Positions 44,198 through 53,236 are shown, counted from the stretch's first letter. The stretch: 64,000 nt of DNA from Clostridia bacterium (GCA_017399035.1 JAFQEM010000031.1:62001-126000), one strand, 5' to 3'. Notes: a model not told the origin generated them from the sequence alone. Numbers and translations are program-made.

Positions 44198-45019
44198 TTA
44201 TACGCCACTATACGCAGAGAAACCACCGTCAACAGGGATTACCGTTCCCGTAACGAATCCACTTGCAGAATCGTCAGCAAGCCATAAAAGAGCGCCAAGT
44301 AAATCGCTAATTTCGCCAAACTTTTTCATAGGCGTTGCAGCCAAAATTTTGCCCGTTCTTGCAGTAGGCGAGCCGTCTTCGTTAAAGAGTAACCCCCTAT
44401 TTTGATTAGTAACGAAAAATCCTGGTGCGATTGCGTTACAACGAATACCGCAAGGCGCAAAGTGAACTGCAAGCCATTGCGTAAAATTAGAAATGCCCGC
44501 TTTTGCTGCGCTATATGCAGGGATTTTAGTTAAAGGTCTATATGCGTTCATTGAAGAAATATTTATAATATTACCGCCCGTTTTAACCATATCCGTTGCA
44601 AAAACTTGAGTAACCAAAAACGCGCTTGTTATATTTAGGTCAAAAACGAATTTAAGCCCACTTTCATCTAGAGCAAAAAAGTCTTTAACCCCCTCTAAAT
44701 CAGGCGTCATAGTTTCGTTATCGGTTGTTGCTCTAGGATTATTTCCGCCTGTTCCGTTGATAAGAAAATTTACTGCGCCAAACTTTTCGTTAATTGCTTT
44801 TTTTGCGTCTATAATGCTTTGCTTGTCAAGACAGTTACACTTTACTGCAAAAGCGTTTTCACCTATTTGGTCAGCATAATTTTTTGCAGAATCATAGTTG
44901 ATATCAAGAAGTGCTACCTTTGCACCGTTTTTAGCAAGTTCTTTTGCAAATTCAGAACAAATAATTCCACCTGCGCCAGTAATTGCAATTACTTTATTAC
45001 TCAAATCTACCTTAAACAT
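44198..45019 (-). CDS. uxuB: SDR-type D-mannonate oxidoreductase (fructuronate reductase)
   Basis: 273 residues from ATG 45019; AAAGGAGAG lies about 11 nt upstream, inside a longer reading from 45046. Rossmann motif TGAGGIICSEF, catalytic Tyr-x-x-x-Lys in AYSAAKAG with Ser in ISSMNAY. The C-terminal ending PVDGGFSAYSGV is characteristic of the Bacillus-type UxuB. It interconverts fructuronate and mannonate with NAD(P)H, providing the substrate of UxuA two genes upstream. Confidence 0.85.
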   Translation of the reverse strand: MFKVDLSNKVIAITGAGGIICSEFAKELAKNGAKVALLDINYDSAKNYADQIGENAFAVKCNCLDKQSIIDAKKAINEKFGAVNFLINGTGGNNPRATTDNETMTPDLEGVKDFFALDESGLKFVFDLNITSAFLVTQVFATDMVKTGGNIINISSMNAYRPLTKIPAYSAAKAGISNFTQWLAVHFAPCGIRCNAIAPGFFVTNQNRGLLFNEDGSPTARTGKILAATPMKKFGEISDLLGALLWLADDSASGFVTGTVIPVDGGFSAYSGV

Positions 45020-45049
45020 AATAATTTGTACTCTCCTTTTACACAATAT

Positions 45050-46123
45050 TTAATATATTTTTGCGTTTTCTTTATCCACCAAAATAGGGCAATCGTCAAA
45101 CCCGAAAATGTTTTCGTAGGTAACGTTTGTCATTTCCCCAACTAAACTGATTGCTCGCCCAGCGCGTGAAAACACGTTTTTAATTGCGATATTAAAAGTT
45201 TCGTCTTTATAACTGTGTCGCTCACCGTAAATGCGTGAATCGCCTATTCTAACACCTGCAACGCCTCTGCCTTTATAATATTTGCCGTCACCCGACGCAT
45301 CTTGTACGCCGTCGATTAAAATATTATAAATTTTAGACGAACCTTGATTGAGCAATCTAACGTTAGTGCAGAAAGAGGAAGAAACAACGTTCCTTATAGT
45401 TACGTTATAAATATCAATAGGCTCGTTTTCAACTGCATAAACCATTGTACTTGCCCCGGGAATTGCGGTAAGCGCAACAGTATCGTCTTCGGTAAAGCCC
45501 GTGATATTTTCTATAATAATATCGTGGCAACCGACGCGTAAATCAATACCGTCTGCGTTTTTTACGTACGTTTGACCATATTTTGATTTATCCAAGCCCT
45601 GCACTCTAACACCGTTTTCATCAATTCTAGTGTAATCGGCACAAAAGTCAATATTGCTCAAAATACCGTTTCTGCAAAATATAAAATTGAACGCCCAGTG
45701 TCTTTGGTTTATAACTTTAAGATTACGCATTTCAAAACCGTCTACGTTGGTAAACAACAACGTGTTGTTTACAGAAATATGCGGTCTGCCGTCTTTTAAA
45801 CTATTCCTTTCGGAAAGTCCGTTATATTCGCCACCATCTAAAATAGCCCTACCCATACCGATAATTTTAATATTGCGGTCAGCATTTTCTCTAGTGCGAT
45901 TATCAGTATCTTTACAACGAGCGTTTCTAAACATATTGCAAAACGTGCCGTCAGCCAAACGCAAATGGCAATCGTCAAGTATGAGCGTTATATCCGAAGG
46001 AAGAATAATAGTATCGTTTATTAAAAAATCCCCGTTAATAACTACGTTGGTTGCGCCTTGCGCTTTAGTTTCGTCAATAATCTTTTGAATAATTTTTTCG
46101 CCGTTAGGTATAAAATTAGCCAT
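45050..46123 (-). CDS. GH28-like beta-helix glycosidase
   Basis: 357 residues without signal peptide. A parallel beta-helix with GH28-type motifs KNADGIDLR and TEDDTVAL (the paired Asp) but without a clear G-H-G or R-I-K signature; GVRIGDSRIYG may stand in for the latter. It may be an exo-galacturonidase or a related uronic-acid hydrolase acting on imported oligomers, in keeping with its uxuA and uxuB neighbours (12 and 31 bp away). Confidence 0.72.
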   Translation of the reverse strand: MANFIPNGEKIIQKIIDETKAQGATNVVINGDFLINDTIILPSDITLILDDCHLRLADGTFCNMFRNARCKDTDNRTRENADRNIKIIGMGRAILDGGEYNGLSERNSLKDGRPHISVNNTLLFTNVDGFEMRNLKVINQRHWAFNFIFCRNGILSNIDFCADYTRIDENGVRVQGLDKSKYGQTYVKNADGIDLRVGCHDIIIENITGFTEDDTVALTAIPGASTMVYAVENEPIDIYNVTIRNVVSSSFCTNVRLLNQGSSKIYNILIDGVQDASGDGKYYKGRGVAGVRIGDSRIYGERHSYKDETFNIAIKNVFSRAGRAISLVGEMTNVTYENIFGFDDCPILVDKENAKIY

Positions 46124-46134
46124 CTTAATCCCCC

Positions 46135-47169
46135 TTATTTATTAAACTTTTCAACAGCCTCAAACAAACCGCAAAGATAAGTTGCACCCATAGCCCTATC
46201 AAATAATCCGTAGCCTGGTTTTGCATCTTCGCCCCAAACGTTTCTGCCGTGGTCAGGGCGAACGTAACCGTCAAAGCCGTTTTCTACAAGCGCCTTAACT
46301 ATTCCGTAAATATCAACATTACCTCTAGCGGTAAGATGACCGTTTTCATAAAAATCCGTATCACTAGTATATTTAAGTTGACGTAAATGCGCAAAATATG
46401 TTCTCTTTGCATATTTTCCCGCCATTTTTACCATATCGTTAAATCTGCCTGCGCCAAGTGAACCCGTGCAGAAAGTTATTCCGTTATGCTTGTTGGGAAC
46501 AGCCTCAAAAAGTCTGTCGTAATCTTCTTCTTTACATATAATTCTAGGCAAACCGAACATATCCCACGGTGGGTCGTCGGGGTGAATTGCCATATCGACG
46601 TCCGCCTCATCACAAGCAGGCATAATTGCGTTAAGGAAATAAACTAAATTTTCAAACAGTTTTTCGTGTGTCATACCTTCATACTCTGAAAGTAGAGCGT
46701 TGAGTTCGTCCGTAGAATAACTTTCATCCCAACCTGGAAGATGCAAATTTTTTGGGTCAAGTTTTAAAAGAGTGTCGTGGCAATATGCAAGCGAAGTTGC
46801 GCCGTCTTTATGCTTAAAATAAAGGTCGGTTCTTAACCAGTCGAACACGGGCATAAAATTATAGCAAATACATTTAACGCCAGCCTTTCCACAGTTAATA
46901 ATGTTTTGTTTATAGGCCTCAATATATTTATCTCTAGTAGGCTTTCCAAGTTTTATATCTTCGTGCACGGGAACGCTTTCAATAACTTCCATAGTTAGCC
47001 CAGCCTCGTTAGAAAGTTCTTTTAAACGAAGTAATTTATCAAGTTGCCAAACCTCGCCCACAGGCACGTCGTAAACGGCGGTAACAACACCGTCCATACC
47101 CTGAATTTGCTTAATATGGTTAAGTGGAATACAATCGTTTTCACCGTACCATCTAAACGTCATTTTCAT
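46135..47169 (-). CDS. uxuA: Mannonate dehydratase
   Basis: 344 residues, close to the family length. Motifs typical of UxuA: FRWYGENDCIPL, TAVYDVPVGEVW, CICYNFMPVFDWLRTDL, AIHPDDPPW, FCTGSLGA and HLRQL near the metal site, RPDHGR at the end. It dehydrates D-mannonate to 2-keto-3-deoxygluconate. Strong AGGAGGGTT ribosome site; first gene of its operon, with promoter at 47266-47294. Confidence 0.95.
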   Translation of the reverse strand: MKMTFRWYGENDCIPLNHIKQIQGMDGVVTAVYDVPVGEVWQLDKLLRLKELSNEAGLTMEVIESVPVHEDIKLGKPTRDKYIEAYKQNIINCGKAGVKCICYNFMPVFDWLRTDLYFKHKDGATSLAYCHDTLLKLDPKNLHLPGWDESYSTDELNALLSEYEGMTHEKLFENLVYFLNAIMPACDEADVDMAIHPDDPPWDMFGLPRIICKEEDYDRLFEAVPNKHNGITFCTGSLGAGRFNDMVKMAGKYAKRTYFAHLRQLKYTSDTDFYENGHLTARGNVDIYGIVKALVENGFDGYVRPDHGRNVWGEDAKPGYGLFDRAMGATYLCGLFEAVEKFNK

Positions 47170-47265
47170 AAATTAACCCTCCTGAAATTTTTAGTTTTAA
47201 CTTGTTATTTTAACCATTAAACTAACTATAATTTGAGTTTAACGGCTTTTCTTATTATAGTTTCT

Positions 47266-47294
47266 ATTGTAGCACATAAATACATTACTGTCCA
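47266..47294 (-). promoter_or_regulatory. Promoter of the uxuA operon
   Basis: Minus strand TGGACA (47289-47294), 17-bp spacer, TACAAT (47266-47271). The leader of about 90 nt contains ATTATAGTTAGTTTAATGG-type A/T-rich sequence with no clear hairpin. Confidence 0.6.
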
Positions 47295-47344
47295 CGCACA
47301 ATAGTATCTTTTTTTAATATTTTTAGCACTATTCTACGATTTAC

Positions 47345-47374
47345 TTGACAGTAAATATAGTTTAAATATATAAT
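47345..47374 (+). promoter_or_regulatory. Promoter of the divergent AraC gene
   Basis: TTGACA (47345-47350), 18-bp spacer, TATAAT (47369-47374). The -10 box ends only 6 bp before the ATG at 47381, so transcription should begin at or next to the start codon. Confidence 0.75.
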
Positions 47375-47380
47375 AAAAAT

Positions 47381-48112
47381 ATGATTGAATTATTCTTTTA
47401 TAGGCACAACAAAAAAGGCTATGCGCAAGAAATTCCACTTGCAGAAATCAACTTTTTTGAACTAACTTTAGTTTTAAAAGGTAAACTTGAATACGAGATT
47501 AACAATAAAAAGTATATCATAGAAGAAAACGACGGAATTTTTATTAAATCAGGCGAATTACGTAAACGCAAAAATACCGAAGGGGTTGACTACGTTAGTT
47601 TCAATTTTCACGGATTTGAAGGCGATTTTCCAACGCATTTACAAAAAATTGTAAATAGCCCTATTAAACTTCTCACTTCGGTGTGCGACGAAATACACGA
47701 AAAGATTTATGACGGCGACAGTGAAATAACACTTGCCCTAAAACTTATTTTAGAACTTATCAATAACTATCTTTCAGTTTCTAGAGAAAATCCGCTTATT
47801 TTTGCAATAAAACAATATATACACACAAATTTAACGCAAAAGATAAATATAAACGAACTTTCTTCAAACGTAGGCTATTCGCCAAACTATTGTTCTACAA
47901 TCTTTAAAAAATATACAAAACTTACCATTATAGACTATTTAAACGCCGAACGAATTGAAGAATCTAAAAGGCTTATAAACGAAAATATTTTATCTTTAAG
48001 TCAAATTGCTTTTTCAGTAGGGTTTGAAGATTATAACTATTTTTCAAGAACATTTAAAAAGATAAACGGATATACCCCGACTGAATATAAAAAATTAGTC
48101 AATGCAAAATAA
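47381..48112 (+). CDS. AraC-family regulator of the hexuronate operon
   Basis: 243 residues. Short cupin sensor (LVLKGKLEYEINNKKYIIEE) then two helix-turn-helix units (ININELSSNVGYSPNYCSTIF; LSLSQIAFSVGFEDYNYFSR) and the ending NGYTPTEYKKL. Divergent from uxuA, so probably its activator. No ribosome site precedes the ATG and the promoter leaves no leader, which suggests leaderless translation. Confidence 0.87.
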   Translation: MIELFFYRHNKKGYAQEIPLAEINFFELTLVLKGKLEYEINNKKYIIEENDGIFIKSGELRKRKNTEGVDYVSFNFHGFEGDFPTHLQKIVNSPIKLLTSVCDEIHEKIYDGDSEITLALKLILELINNYLSVSRENPLIFAIKQYIHTNLTQKININELSSNVGYSPNYCSTIFKKYTKLTIIDYLNAERIEESKRLINENILSLSQIAFSVGFEDYNYFSRTFKKINGYTPTEYKKLVNAK

Positions 48113-48118
48113 CAAAAA

Positions 48119-48167
48119 AACGGATGCAAAATTTTTACAAAATAAGTAAAAACTTAAATCATCCGTT
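48119..48167. terminator. Convergent terminator
   Basis: AACGGATG pairs CATCCGTT across a 33-nt A/T-rich interior with further pairing (TTTTTAC/GTAAAAA). Lies between the convergent AraC and symporter genes. Confidence 0.6.
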
Positions 48168-48185
48168 AATTTTATACTAAAAAAA

Positions 48186-49628
48186 TTAAATATTGTCGTC
48201 AAGCGGTTGATTTGGTGTTTCAACAGCAGATTTTTTGCCGTTAAGTTTAAGTTCTTGAACAACCCACCCCGACAGCGCAAACAGCGCAAGAACGTTAGGT
48301 ATTACCATCAAATAGTTTACGAAATCGTTAAAATTCCAAACTAACTTACTGCCCAAAATTGCGCCCAAAAAGGTAAATAGAATTGATAACACCGAATAGA
48401 TTATAGTGGCTTTTTTACCAAAAAGAAATTCAAAGTTTATTCTTCCGAACAAGTTCCAACTTATAACGGTTGAAAAGGCAAAGAAAGTTAAACATATAGC
48501 CACGAATATTGCGCCCACCGTTGCGCCTACGCTTGCATTTTCAAACAAAGTAGATATTGAAGTTGCCACCAAAGTATTTTCATCTGCATTTTCAACCATT
48601 GCGGGGTTTAATACGTAAAGAGAAGTTATAATCACAAGCGCCGTCATAGTTAAAACAACAAACGTATCAATAAATACGCTTACGATTGCAACCGTACCTT
48701 GCTCGTGCGCAGTTTTAACGTTTGCTTGAGCGTGAGCGTGTGGTGTAGAACCCATACCAGCCTCGTTAGAAAATAATCCACGTTTTGCGCCCATACTTAT
48801 TGCTTTCTTTAACGCCACGCCTACACCGCCACCGATTATTGCTTGTGGGGTAAAGGCAAACTTAATGATAAACCAGAACGCTTTTGGAACAGCCGTTATG
48901 TTAAAACACAAAACTACTAAACCGCCAACCAAATATATTATTGCCATAATAGGCACTATCTTTTCAGTAACCGAGGCTATTCTATTTGCGCCACCGATAA
49001 CTATAATACCCACTAATAACGCAACGATTACGCCAACGATTATAGCGGTTAAAGTTCCACCGCCAACAACGTTAGAAACTGCTGAACTTATTGCGTTAGA
49101 TTGAACCATTGCCCCAACAAAACCTAAACAAATTACTGCGGCAATGGCAAAAAATATAGTCAAAAACTTTCCAAACCAACCTTTAAATGCTTTACGAATA
49201 TAATAAATAGGACCACCAGAAATACTTCCGTCTTCGTTGATTTTTCTCGTTTTTTGAGCAAGAACTGCCTCTGCATAAACGGTTGACATACCTAAAAAAG
49301 CAATAATCCACATCCAAAAGATAGCCCCCGGTCCGCCTGTCAATATAGCCCCGCTTGCACCTATTATATTACCCGTTCCCACTTGCGCGGCAACTGCCGT
49401 TGCAAAGGCTTGAAACGAACTCATACCACCGTTTTGCTTACCGCCACTTAGTTTTACGTTTGCAAAAACCTTTTTCATACCTTGACCAAAACAACGCACT
49501 TGAACAAACTTTGTTTTAATGGTATAAAACAGACCGACGGAAATTAGCAATATTACCAAAATATAATCGGCAAGCACGCCGTTGACTTTTGATAATGCAT
49601 TTTCTAACCACAATAAAAATTCTTGCAT
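48186..49628 (-). CDS. Alanine/glycine:cation symporter (AGCS family)
   Basis: 480 residues, about 10-11 membrane helices. Family signatures: GTGNIIGASGAILTGGPGAIFW with an upstream FQAFATA segment (written here in parts), FSNEAGMGSTPHAHA. Start at ATG 49628 after AGAGGTG. It imports alanine or glycine with sodium. The glycine riboswitch upstream indicates that glycine is the relevant ligand. Confidence 0.92.
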   Translation of the reverse strand: MQEFLLWLENALSKVNGVLADYILVILLISVGLFYTIKTKFVQVRCFGQGMKKVFANVKLSGGKQNGGMSSFQAFATAVAAQVGTGNIIGASGAILTGGPGAIFWMWIIAFLGMSTVYAEAVLAQKTRKINEDGSISGGPIYYIRKAFKGWFGKFLTIFFAIAAVICLGFVGAMVQSNAISSAVSNVVGGGTLTAIIVGVIVALLVGIIVIGGANRIASVTEKIVPIMAIIYLVGGLVVLCFNITAVPKAFWFIIKFAFTPQAIIGGGVGVALKKAISMGAKRGLFSNEAGMGSTPHAHAQANVKTAHEQGTVAIVSVFIDTFVVLTMTALVIITSLYVLNPAMVENADENTLVATSISTLFENASVGATVGAIFVAICLTFFAFSTVISWNLFGRINFEFLFGKKATIIYSVLSILFTFLGAILGSKLVWNFNDFVNYLMVIPNVLALFALSGWVVQELKLNGKKSAVETPNQPLDDNI

Positions 49629-49674
49629 AAGCACCTCTTTAACGAATTTAAATTTACTTTAGTAAAAACAAAAA

Positions 49675-49700
49675 ACTCTTAACCTTTAACGATTAAGAGT
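49675..49700 (-). terminator. Riboswitch-linked terminator
   Basis: Minus strand ACTCTTAA / TTAAGAGT followed by TTTTTTGTTTTT, between the glycine aptamer and the symporter gene. It is the likely expression platform. Confidence 0.75.
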
Positions 49701-49737
49701 AATTACAAAGATAAAGTATTAAACACAATTATAATAT

Positions 49738-49865
49738 GCGTTCCGTCCTTTTGCCTGAGAGATTCGGGGTAACGCCCCTTGCACCTTCGGCACTCTTAAA
49801 AAAGAGATTCTCCGGAATTTCTCCGCTATCGGTTGCCTCTGCTCCCGAAAGCATCGTCGAAAGAT
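49738..49865 (-). promoter_or_regulatory. Glycine riboswitch
   Basis: On the minus strand the aptamer consensus is plain: GGAGAATCTC, GCCGAAGGTGCAAGGGG, GAATCTCTCAGGCAAAAGGA. Only one complete aptamer is evident; the upstream GGGAGCAGAGGCAACCGATA stretch may be the partner stem or a ghost aptamer. Followed by an intrinsic terminator, so transcription control is likely. Confidence 0.92.
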
Positions 49866-49871
49866 AGATTA

Positions 49872-49900
49872 AGTATATACTTTTTTAATAAACTTGTCAA
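49872..49900 (-). promoter_or_regulatory. Promoter of the riboswitch-symporter unit
   Basis: Minus strand TTGACA (49895-49900), 17-bp spacer, TATACT (49872-49877). Confidence 0.8.
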
Positions 49901-49922
49901 CAATATAAATAGTGAGTAATGA

Positions 49923-49952
49923 AAAAAGCGTTTGAAAAATCAAACGCTTTTT
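49923..49952 (-). terminator. Terminator of the SipW/TasA-like cluster
   Basis: Perfect stem AAAAAGCGTTTGA / TCAAACGCTTTTT with an A-rich loop, 45 bp after the last gene of the cluster. Confidence 0.8.
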
Positions 49953-49996
49953 AATCTTTTATTATTTGTCACACAACTAAATAGATTGAACTTTTA

Positions 49997-50593
49997 TTAT
50001 TTTCCATCTACAAGTTGAACAGCACTTACAACAAGGTCAAAAGAAACAGACTTGTTCATTACACTATTGTTAGTAATAAGGTCTTCAAAAGTTACTTTAA
50101 CTTTGAAAGTTAAAGCTGTTGCGCCAGCCTGAACGATAATCGGATTTGTTTCCGTGCCACCGTCGTATGCCGTTCCGTCTTCTTTAAGCAACTCAATGCT
50201 TAATTGGTCTCGGAAAGATTGTTCACCAACAAAATTATCTAATTTTACCCAGTACTTAAATGCAATGTTACCAGTGTTAGTAAGTTTAAGAGTTACAGTT
50301 AAACTATCCGTAGGAACAACGTAATCATTTTGAGTTAAACCAAAAATATTTTCAGTTGTTGCATTTGTGAAATCTGTGGGATTAGCAGTTTCATCAACAG
50401 GTGTTTGAACTACGCCACCTATGGTCTTTTCAATGTAAGTTCTTTCTAGTTTGAACCCTAAATTTGCTGCTTGTAAGTGGTTAGTTAAGGTAACTTCTTG
50501 TGAGAAAAGTGCGTAAGTACCAACGGCTATTGCCGAAATACAAAGCATAATCGTCAAGCAAGAAAGAAACAACATTTTAATTTTCTTAACCAT
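49997..50593 (-). CDS. TasA/CalY-like secreted protein
   Basis: 198 residues. The N-terminus (basic, hydrophobic, then AVGTYALFSQE) is the SipW-dependent type of signal peptide with the processing region before ALFS. The rest is a beta-rich domain (LTVTLKLTNTGNIAFKYWVK) as in TasA/camelysin. Probably cleaved by the peptidase at 51625 and assembled into surface fibres or left at the cell surface. Ribosome site AAAGGAGA. Confidence 0.8.
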   Translation of the reverse strand: MVKKIKMLFLSCLTIMLCISAIAVGTYALFSQEVTLTNHLQAANLGFKLERTYIEKTIGGVVQTPVDETANPTDFTNATTENIFGLTQNDYVVPTDSLTVTLKLTNTGNIAFKYWVKLDNFVGEQSFRDQLSIELLKEDGTAYDGGTETNPIIVQAGATALTFKVKVTFEDLITNNSVMNKSVSFDLVVSAVQLVDGK

Positions 50594-50654
50594 TTTTATT
50601 TTCTCCTTTTATTTGCCAAAACGTAGCAATGCGTTTATATTTAAACGATATATA

Positions 50655-51443
50655 TTATTCTGCTTCTGCAGCTGCTGCTCTACGTTTTTCTCTACGACGT
50701 TCTCTTGCAAGTTGCTTTTTAGCCTCTTTTTCTTCTTCAATAGCCTTAACAGCGATTGCAATAGTATCTTTAACGGCTTGAACTGCAGTTGCGTCAGTAA
50801 CTTTGATAACGGTTGCTGCTTGCTTTACAGAAACGTTATTTTCTACAACGTAAGTACGCAAACTTGCATTGTGAATTACGAATTCACAGTAAACGGTATC
50901 ACGTTTAATAAGCATACGAACAACACGAAGTGAACCAACTTTATATTCTTCGTAACGTAAGTTTTTGAAACGTTTTACACCTTCAACAGCCGCTGCGGTA
51001 AGAACGATTTCATCATAATATTTTTTACTTTGAGCGTCGAGTTCTGCATATTTTTCATCAAGCGTTTTGCCCTTGTCTGCAGAGAAAGTAACAGCGCCTT
51101 CAACGGGTGTTTCTTCAGCAGGTGCAGATTCAGTAACTGCAACTTCAGGTTTAGCCTCTTCTGCCACGGGTGCAACTTCAGCCACAGGCGTTGCCTCTAC
51201 TGCAGGTGCAGGTTGTGCAACAGGTGCAGGTTGAACGGCTACGGGTGCAGGTTGTGCAATAGGTTGAGCCACTACAGGTTGTGCAACGGGTACAACAGGT
51301 TGAGCGTTATACATTGCTCTTTCTTGGTCTTCTCTTCTTTTGATTTCAAGTCTATCTTTAACAACGTCGCGAACGATTACGAGTGCAGATAGAATAATCA
51401 TAAGAACTACTACCGTCATAAAAATCATAAACAAAGTTTCCAT
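50655..51443 (-). CDS. Membrane-anchored Ala/Pro-rich protein
   Basis: 262 residues. One N-terminal membrane helix (LFMIFMTVVVLMIILSALVI), a basic stretch, a low-complexity linker of Val-Ala-Gln-Pro repeats (about 45-120), then a domain (LDEKYAELDAQSKKYYDEI, YCEFVIHN) resembling a family frequent in gut Clostridia whose role is unknown to me, and a basic helical tail (ARERRREKRR). No enzyme motif. Its place between the peptidase and TasA-like genes suggests a part in assembly or anchoring. Confidence 0.65.
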   Translation of the reverse strand: METLFMIFMTVVVLMIILSALVIVRDVVKDRLEIKRREDQERAMYNAQPVVPVAQPVVAQPIAQPAPVAVQPAPVAQPAPAVEATPVAEVAPVAEEAKPEVAVTESAPAEETPVEGAVTFSADKGKTLDEKYAELDAQSKKYYDEIVLTAAAVEGVKRFKNLRYEEYKVGSLRVVRMLIKRDTVYCEFVIHNASLRTYVVENNVSVKQAATVIKVTDATAVQAVKDTIAIAVKAIEEEKEAKKQLARERRREKRRAAAAEAE

Positions 51444-51495
51444 ATAAAACTCCTCCTAAAAAATTAACTAAATATTTTGCGGAACAAATCCGTTT

Positions 51496-51621
51496 TTACC
51501 TTTTGTTTTTCTTTTTCCCACCGAAACTCACGTCTGCGAGAACAAATATTGCTATTGCGCACAGCAACAACGCCATTACCGCTACAACGTAAATGCATAC
51601 GTTCAATAAAATTTCCAACAT
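51496..51621 (-). CDS. 41-residue single-helix membrane peptide
   Basis: ATG at 51621, 3 bp after the stop of the signal peptidase gene, with GGAG 5-6 nt upstream. One membrane helix (VCIYVVAVMALLLCAIAIFV) and a basic tail GGKKKNKR. Compact placement in the operon and a clean ribosome site support it being real. Possible adaptor or regulator of the signal peptidase or of the Ala/Pro-rich protein; unproven. Confidence 0.65.
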   Translation of the reverse strand: MLEILLNVCIYVVAVMALLLCAIAIFVLADVSFGGKKKNKR

Positions 51622-51624
51622 AGT

Positions 51625-52680
51625 TTACTCCGTCACATCTTTGGGTTTATCTTCTTTATTATCACTTTCAACTTGTTCGCTTTGTTCAACAGGCGCAGTA
51701 TTTTCAACCACAGTTGAGTTTTGCTCTTGAGACGGTTGCTCTTGCGTTTGCGCCTCGGTTTCGGGTTGGGGCGCAACTTCTTGTTCTACAACGTTTGTAT
51801 CCGCTTGCGCCAAACTTTCAGCCACAGGCTGAACACTATCGGGTTGCTCGGTTGCATTTTCACTTGTTTGAGCCACGTTATCCGCTTGGGCGTTAGGTTG
51901 CGCAGGCGAACCCGCCAAACCAGCCTGTAAAGATGCAAGTTGACGGCGCAACTCTTCAATTTCATTAGATTGACGCTCTTGCACTTCAGCCGCTTTTCTA
52001 CGTTTCTCTTCGCCAAGAACACTGACGATGCGAACTATTTCCATAGCCATTATGATAAGGCACGGCACTATCACTATCAAAGCGATACCCACGGGTTGCT
52101 TAACTGCATAAACCAAAAGCCCTAAAAGTTTGCTTTGCCCCGTAACCTTACCTACAACGTAATTCGGGCTTGAATTTCTCTGTTCAGTATGAATTGTTTG
52201 TTGACCGACGGTGGTTTTAATTCCGTCGTCAGTTTTGGGCGCTCTGTTATCGCCCTCTAAAACTATCGTATAACCGCCGTTATCATTTGGCGCAATTTCA
52301 ACGATTCTGTGGGTGATAGTTACTTGCATACCATAACTGTACTTAAAGGTAAGCACGTCGCCCTTTTTTAATTTAGAATACCAAGCGTTTGCCTCGGTTT
52401 CGTTTTCTGGAACACACTCAATAAACACCATTGAGCGCAAGGGAATATCCTTAATTTTATAGCCTTTTATGTCGTTATAAGTTTCATCACATTTTGCCAT
52501 TGAGTCAGAAACGACAATACGCATTTGACCACCAAAGATGTTTACCGCGCCGTCAGAATCTTTTTTTGACGTTACCGAAACGGCAAGCAAAAATATACAC
52601 AACGCCAAAAATATATACATAAATACGTTCAGACTAACCGAAAGTATTTTTTTAATCTTGGTCTTCTTACCTTGCTCCAT
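51625..52680 (-). CDS. sipW: SipW-type signal peptidase I with long acidic tail
   Basis: 351 residues from ATG 52680, with AAGGATAAG ahead; an in-frame ATG at 52707 overlaps the previous gene. One N-terminal helix, then VVSDSM (catalytic Ser60) and TITHRIVE with His124 in place of the Lys of ordinary type I peptidases, the mark of the SipW/ER group. A second membrane helix follows (ALIVIVPCLIIMAMEIVRIV), a coiled coil, and a 110-residue Gln/Glu/Pro/Val tail not seen in Bacillus SipW. It should process the TasA-like proteins on both sides. Confidence 0.87.
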   Translation of the reverse strand: MEQGKKTKIKKILSVSLNVFMYIFLALCIFLLAVSVTSKKDSDGAVNIFGGQMRIVVSDSMAKCDETYNDIKGYKIKDIPLRSMVFIECVPENETEANAWYSKLKKGDVLTFKYSYGMQVTITHRIVEIAPNDNGGYTIVLEGDNRAPKTDDGIKTTVGQQTIHTEQRNSSPNYVVGKVTGQSKLLGLLVYAVKQPVGIALIVIVPCLIIMAMEIVRIVSVLGEEKRRKAAEVQERQSNEIEELRRQLASLQAGLAGSPAQPNAQADNVAQTSENATEQPDSVQPVAESLAQADTNVVEQEVAPQPETEAQTQEQPSQEQNSTVVENTAPVEQSEQVESDNKEDKPKDVTE

Positions 52681-52690
52681 ATACTTATCC

Positions 52691-53236
52691 TTATGCTTTT
52701 TCGACAATCAGTTTCAAATCAAACTTGGTCGATGCGCCCATTGCGCTTTCGCTAGATTCGTCGTCGCCAACGCTTTTGTCCATTGAATAAGTAATTTTAA
52801 GAACGACTTCTTGATTTTCTTCTAACTCTACTTCTTTATTTATAGTCTTTTTCTGCGCTACGCCTTTACCAAAATAAGTTGATAAAGACGCTTTTTCTTG
52901 GCTCAAATCTTGGTTATCAATAGAAATTTCAATATCTACAAAATCGCTTAAACCACCGTCAAAAGTTTCAACAAATTCCATCTTAAAGACGTATGAACCA
53001 CTCATTACGTTGGTAAACTTGATATTGTAAGAATTAACATCACCCGGCTTAATGGTAAGATTTTCAAACGACAACGTTTCGCTTACTTGCTCACCCGTTT
53101 GCGTTAGGCTTGAAAGACTTATAGAATCTTTCATTTTGTCTTTAGCACCTTGTGTGTGAAAAATGAGAACTACGCCCAAAGCCGCAACTACACAGATTGA
53201 CACAATCATAATAAACATTGTCTTTACGTTCTTCAT
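52691..53236 (-). CDS. Secreted TasA-cluster protein
   Basis: 181 residues. Hydrophobic N-terminus (FIMIVSICVVAALGVVLIF) and a beta-rich ectodomain (ENLTIKPGDVNSYNIKFTN). It looks like a diverged TasA/CalY-type subunit or minor component. First gene of the cluster, behind AGGAGG and a strong promoter with a structured leader. Confidence 0.7.
   Translation of the reverse strand: MKNVKTMFIMIVSICVVAALGVVLIFHTQGAKDKMKDSISLSSLTQTGEQVSETLSFENLTIKPGDVNSYNIKFTNVMSGSYVFKMEFVETFDGGLSDFVDIEISIDNQDLSQEKASLSTYFGKGVAQKKTINKEVELEENQEVVLKITYSMDKSVGDDESSESAMGASTKFDLKLIVEKA

Noticed and set aside
45654..46088. 144-codon plus-strand frame opposite the GH28-like gene
   Set aside because: Antisense to a gene with family motifs; no supporting signals.
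51200..51310. CRISPR-like or tandem DNA repeat
   Set aside because: The periodicity is the coding of a Val-Ala-Gln-Pro-rich linker within one protein; no spacers and no cas genes. No CRISPR array was seen anywhere in the window.
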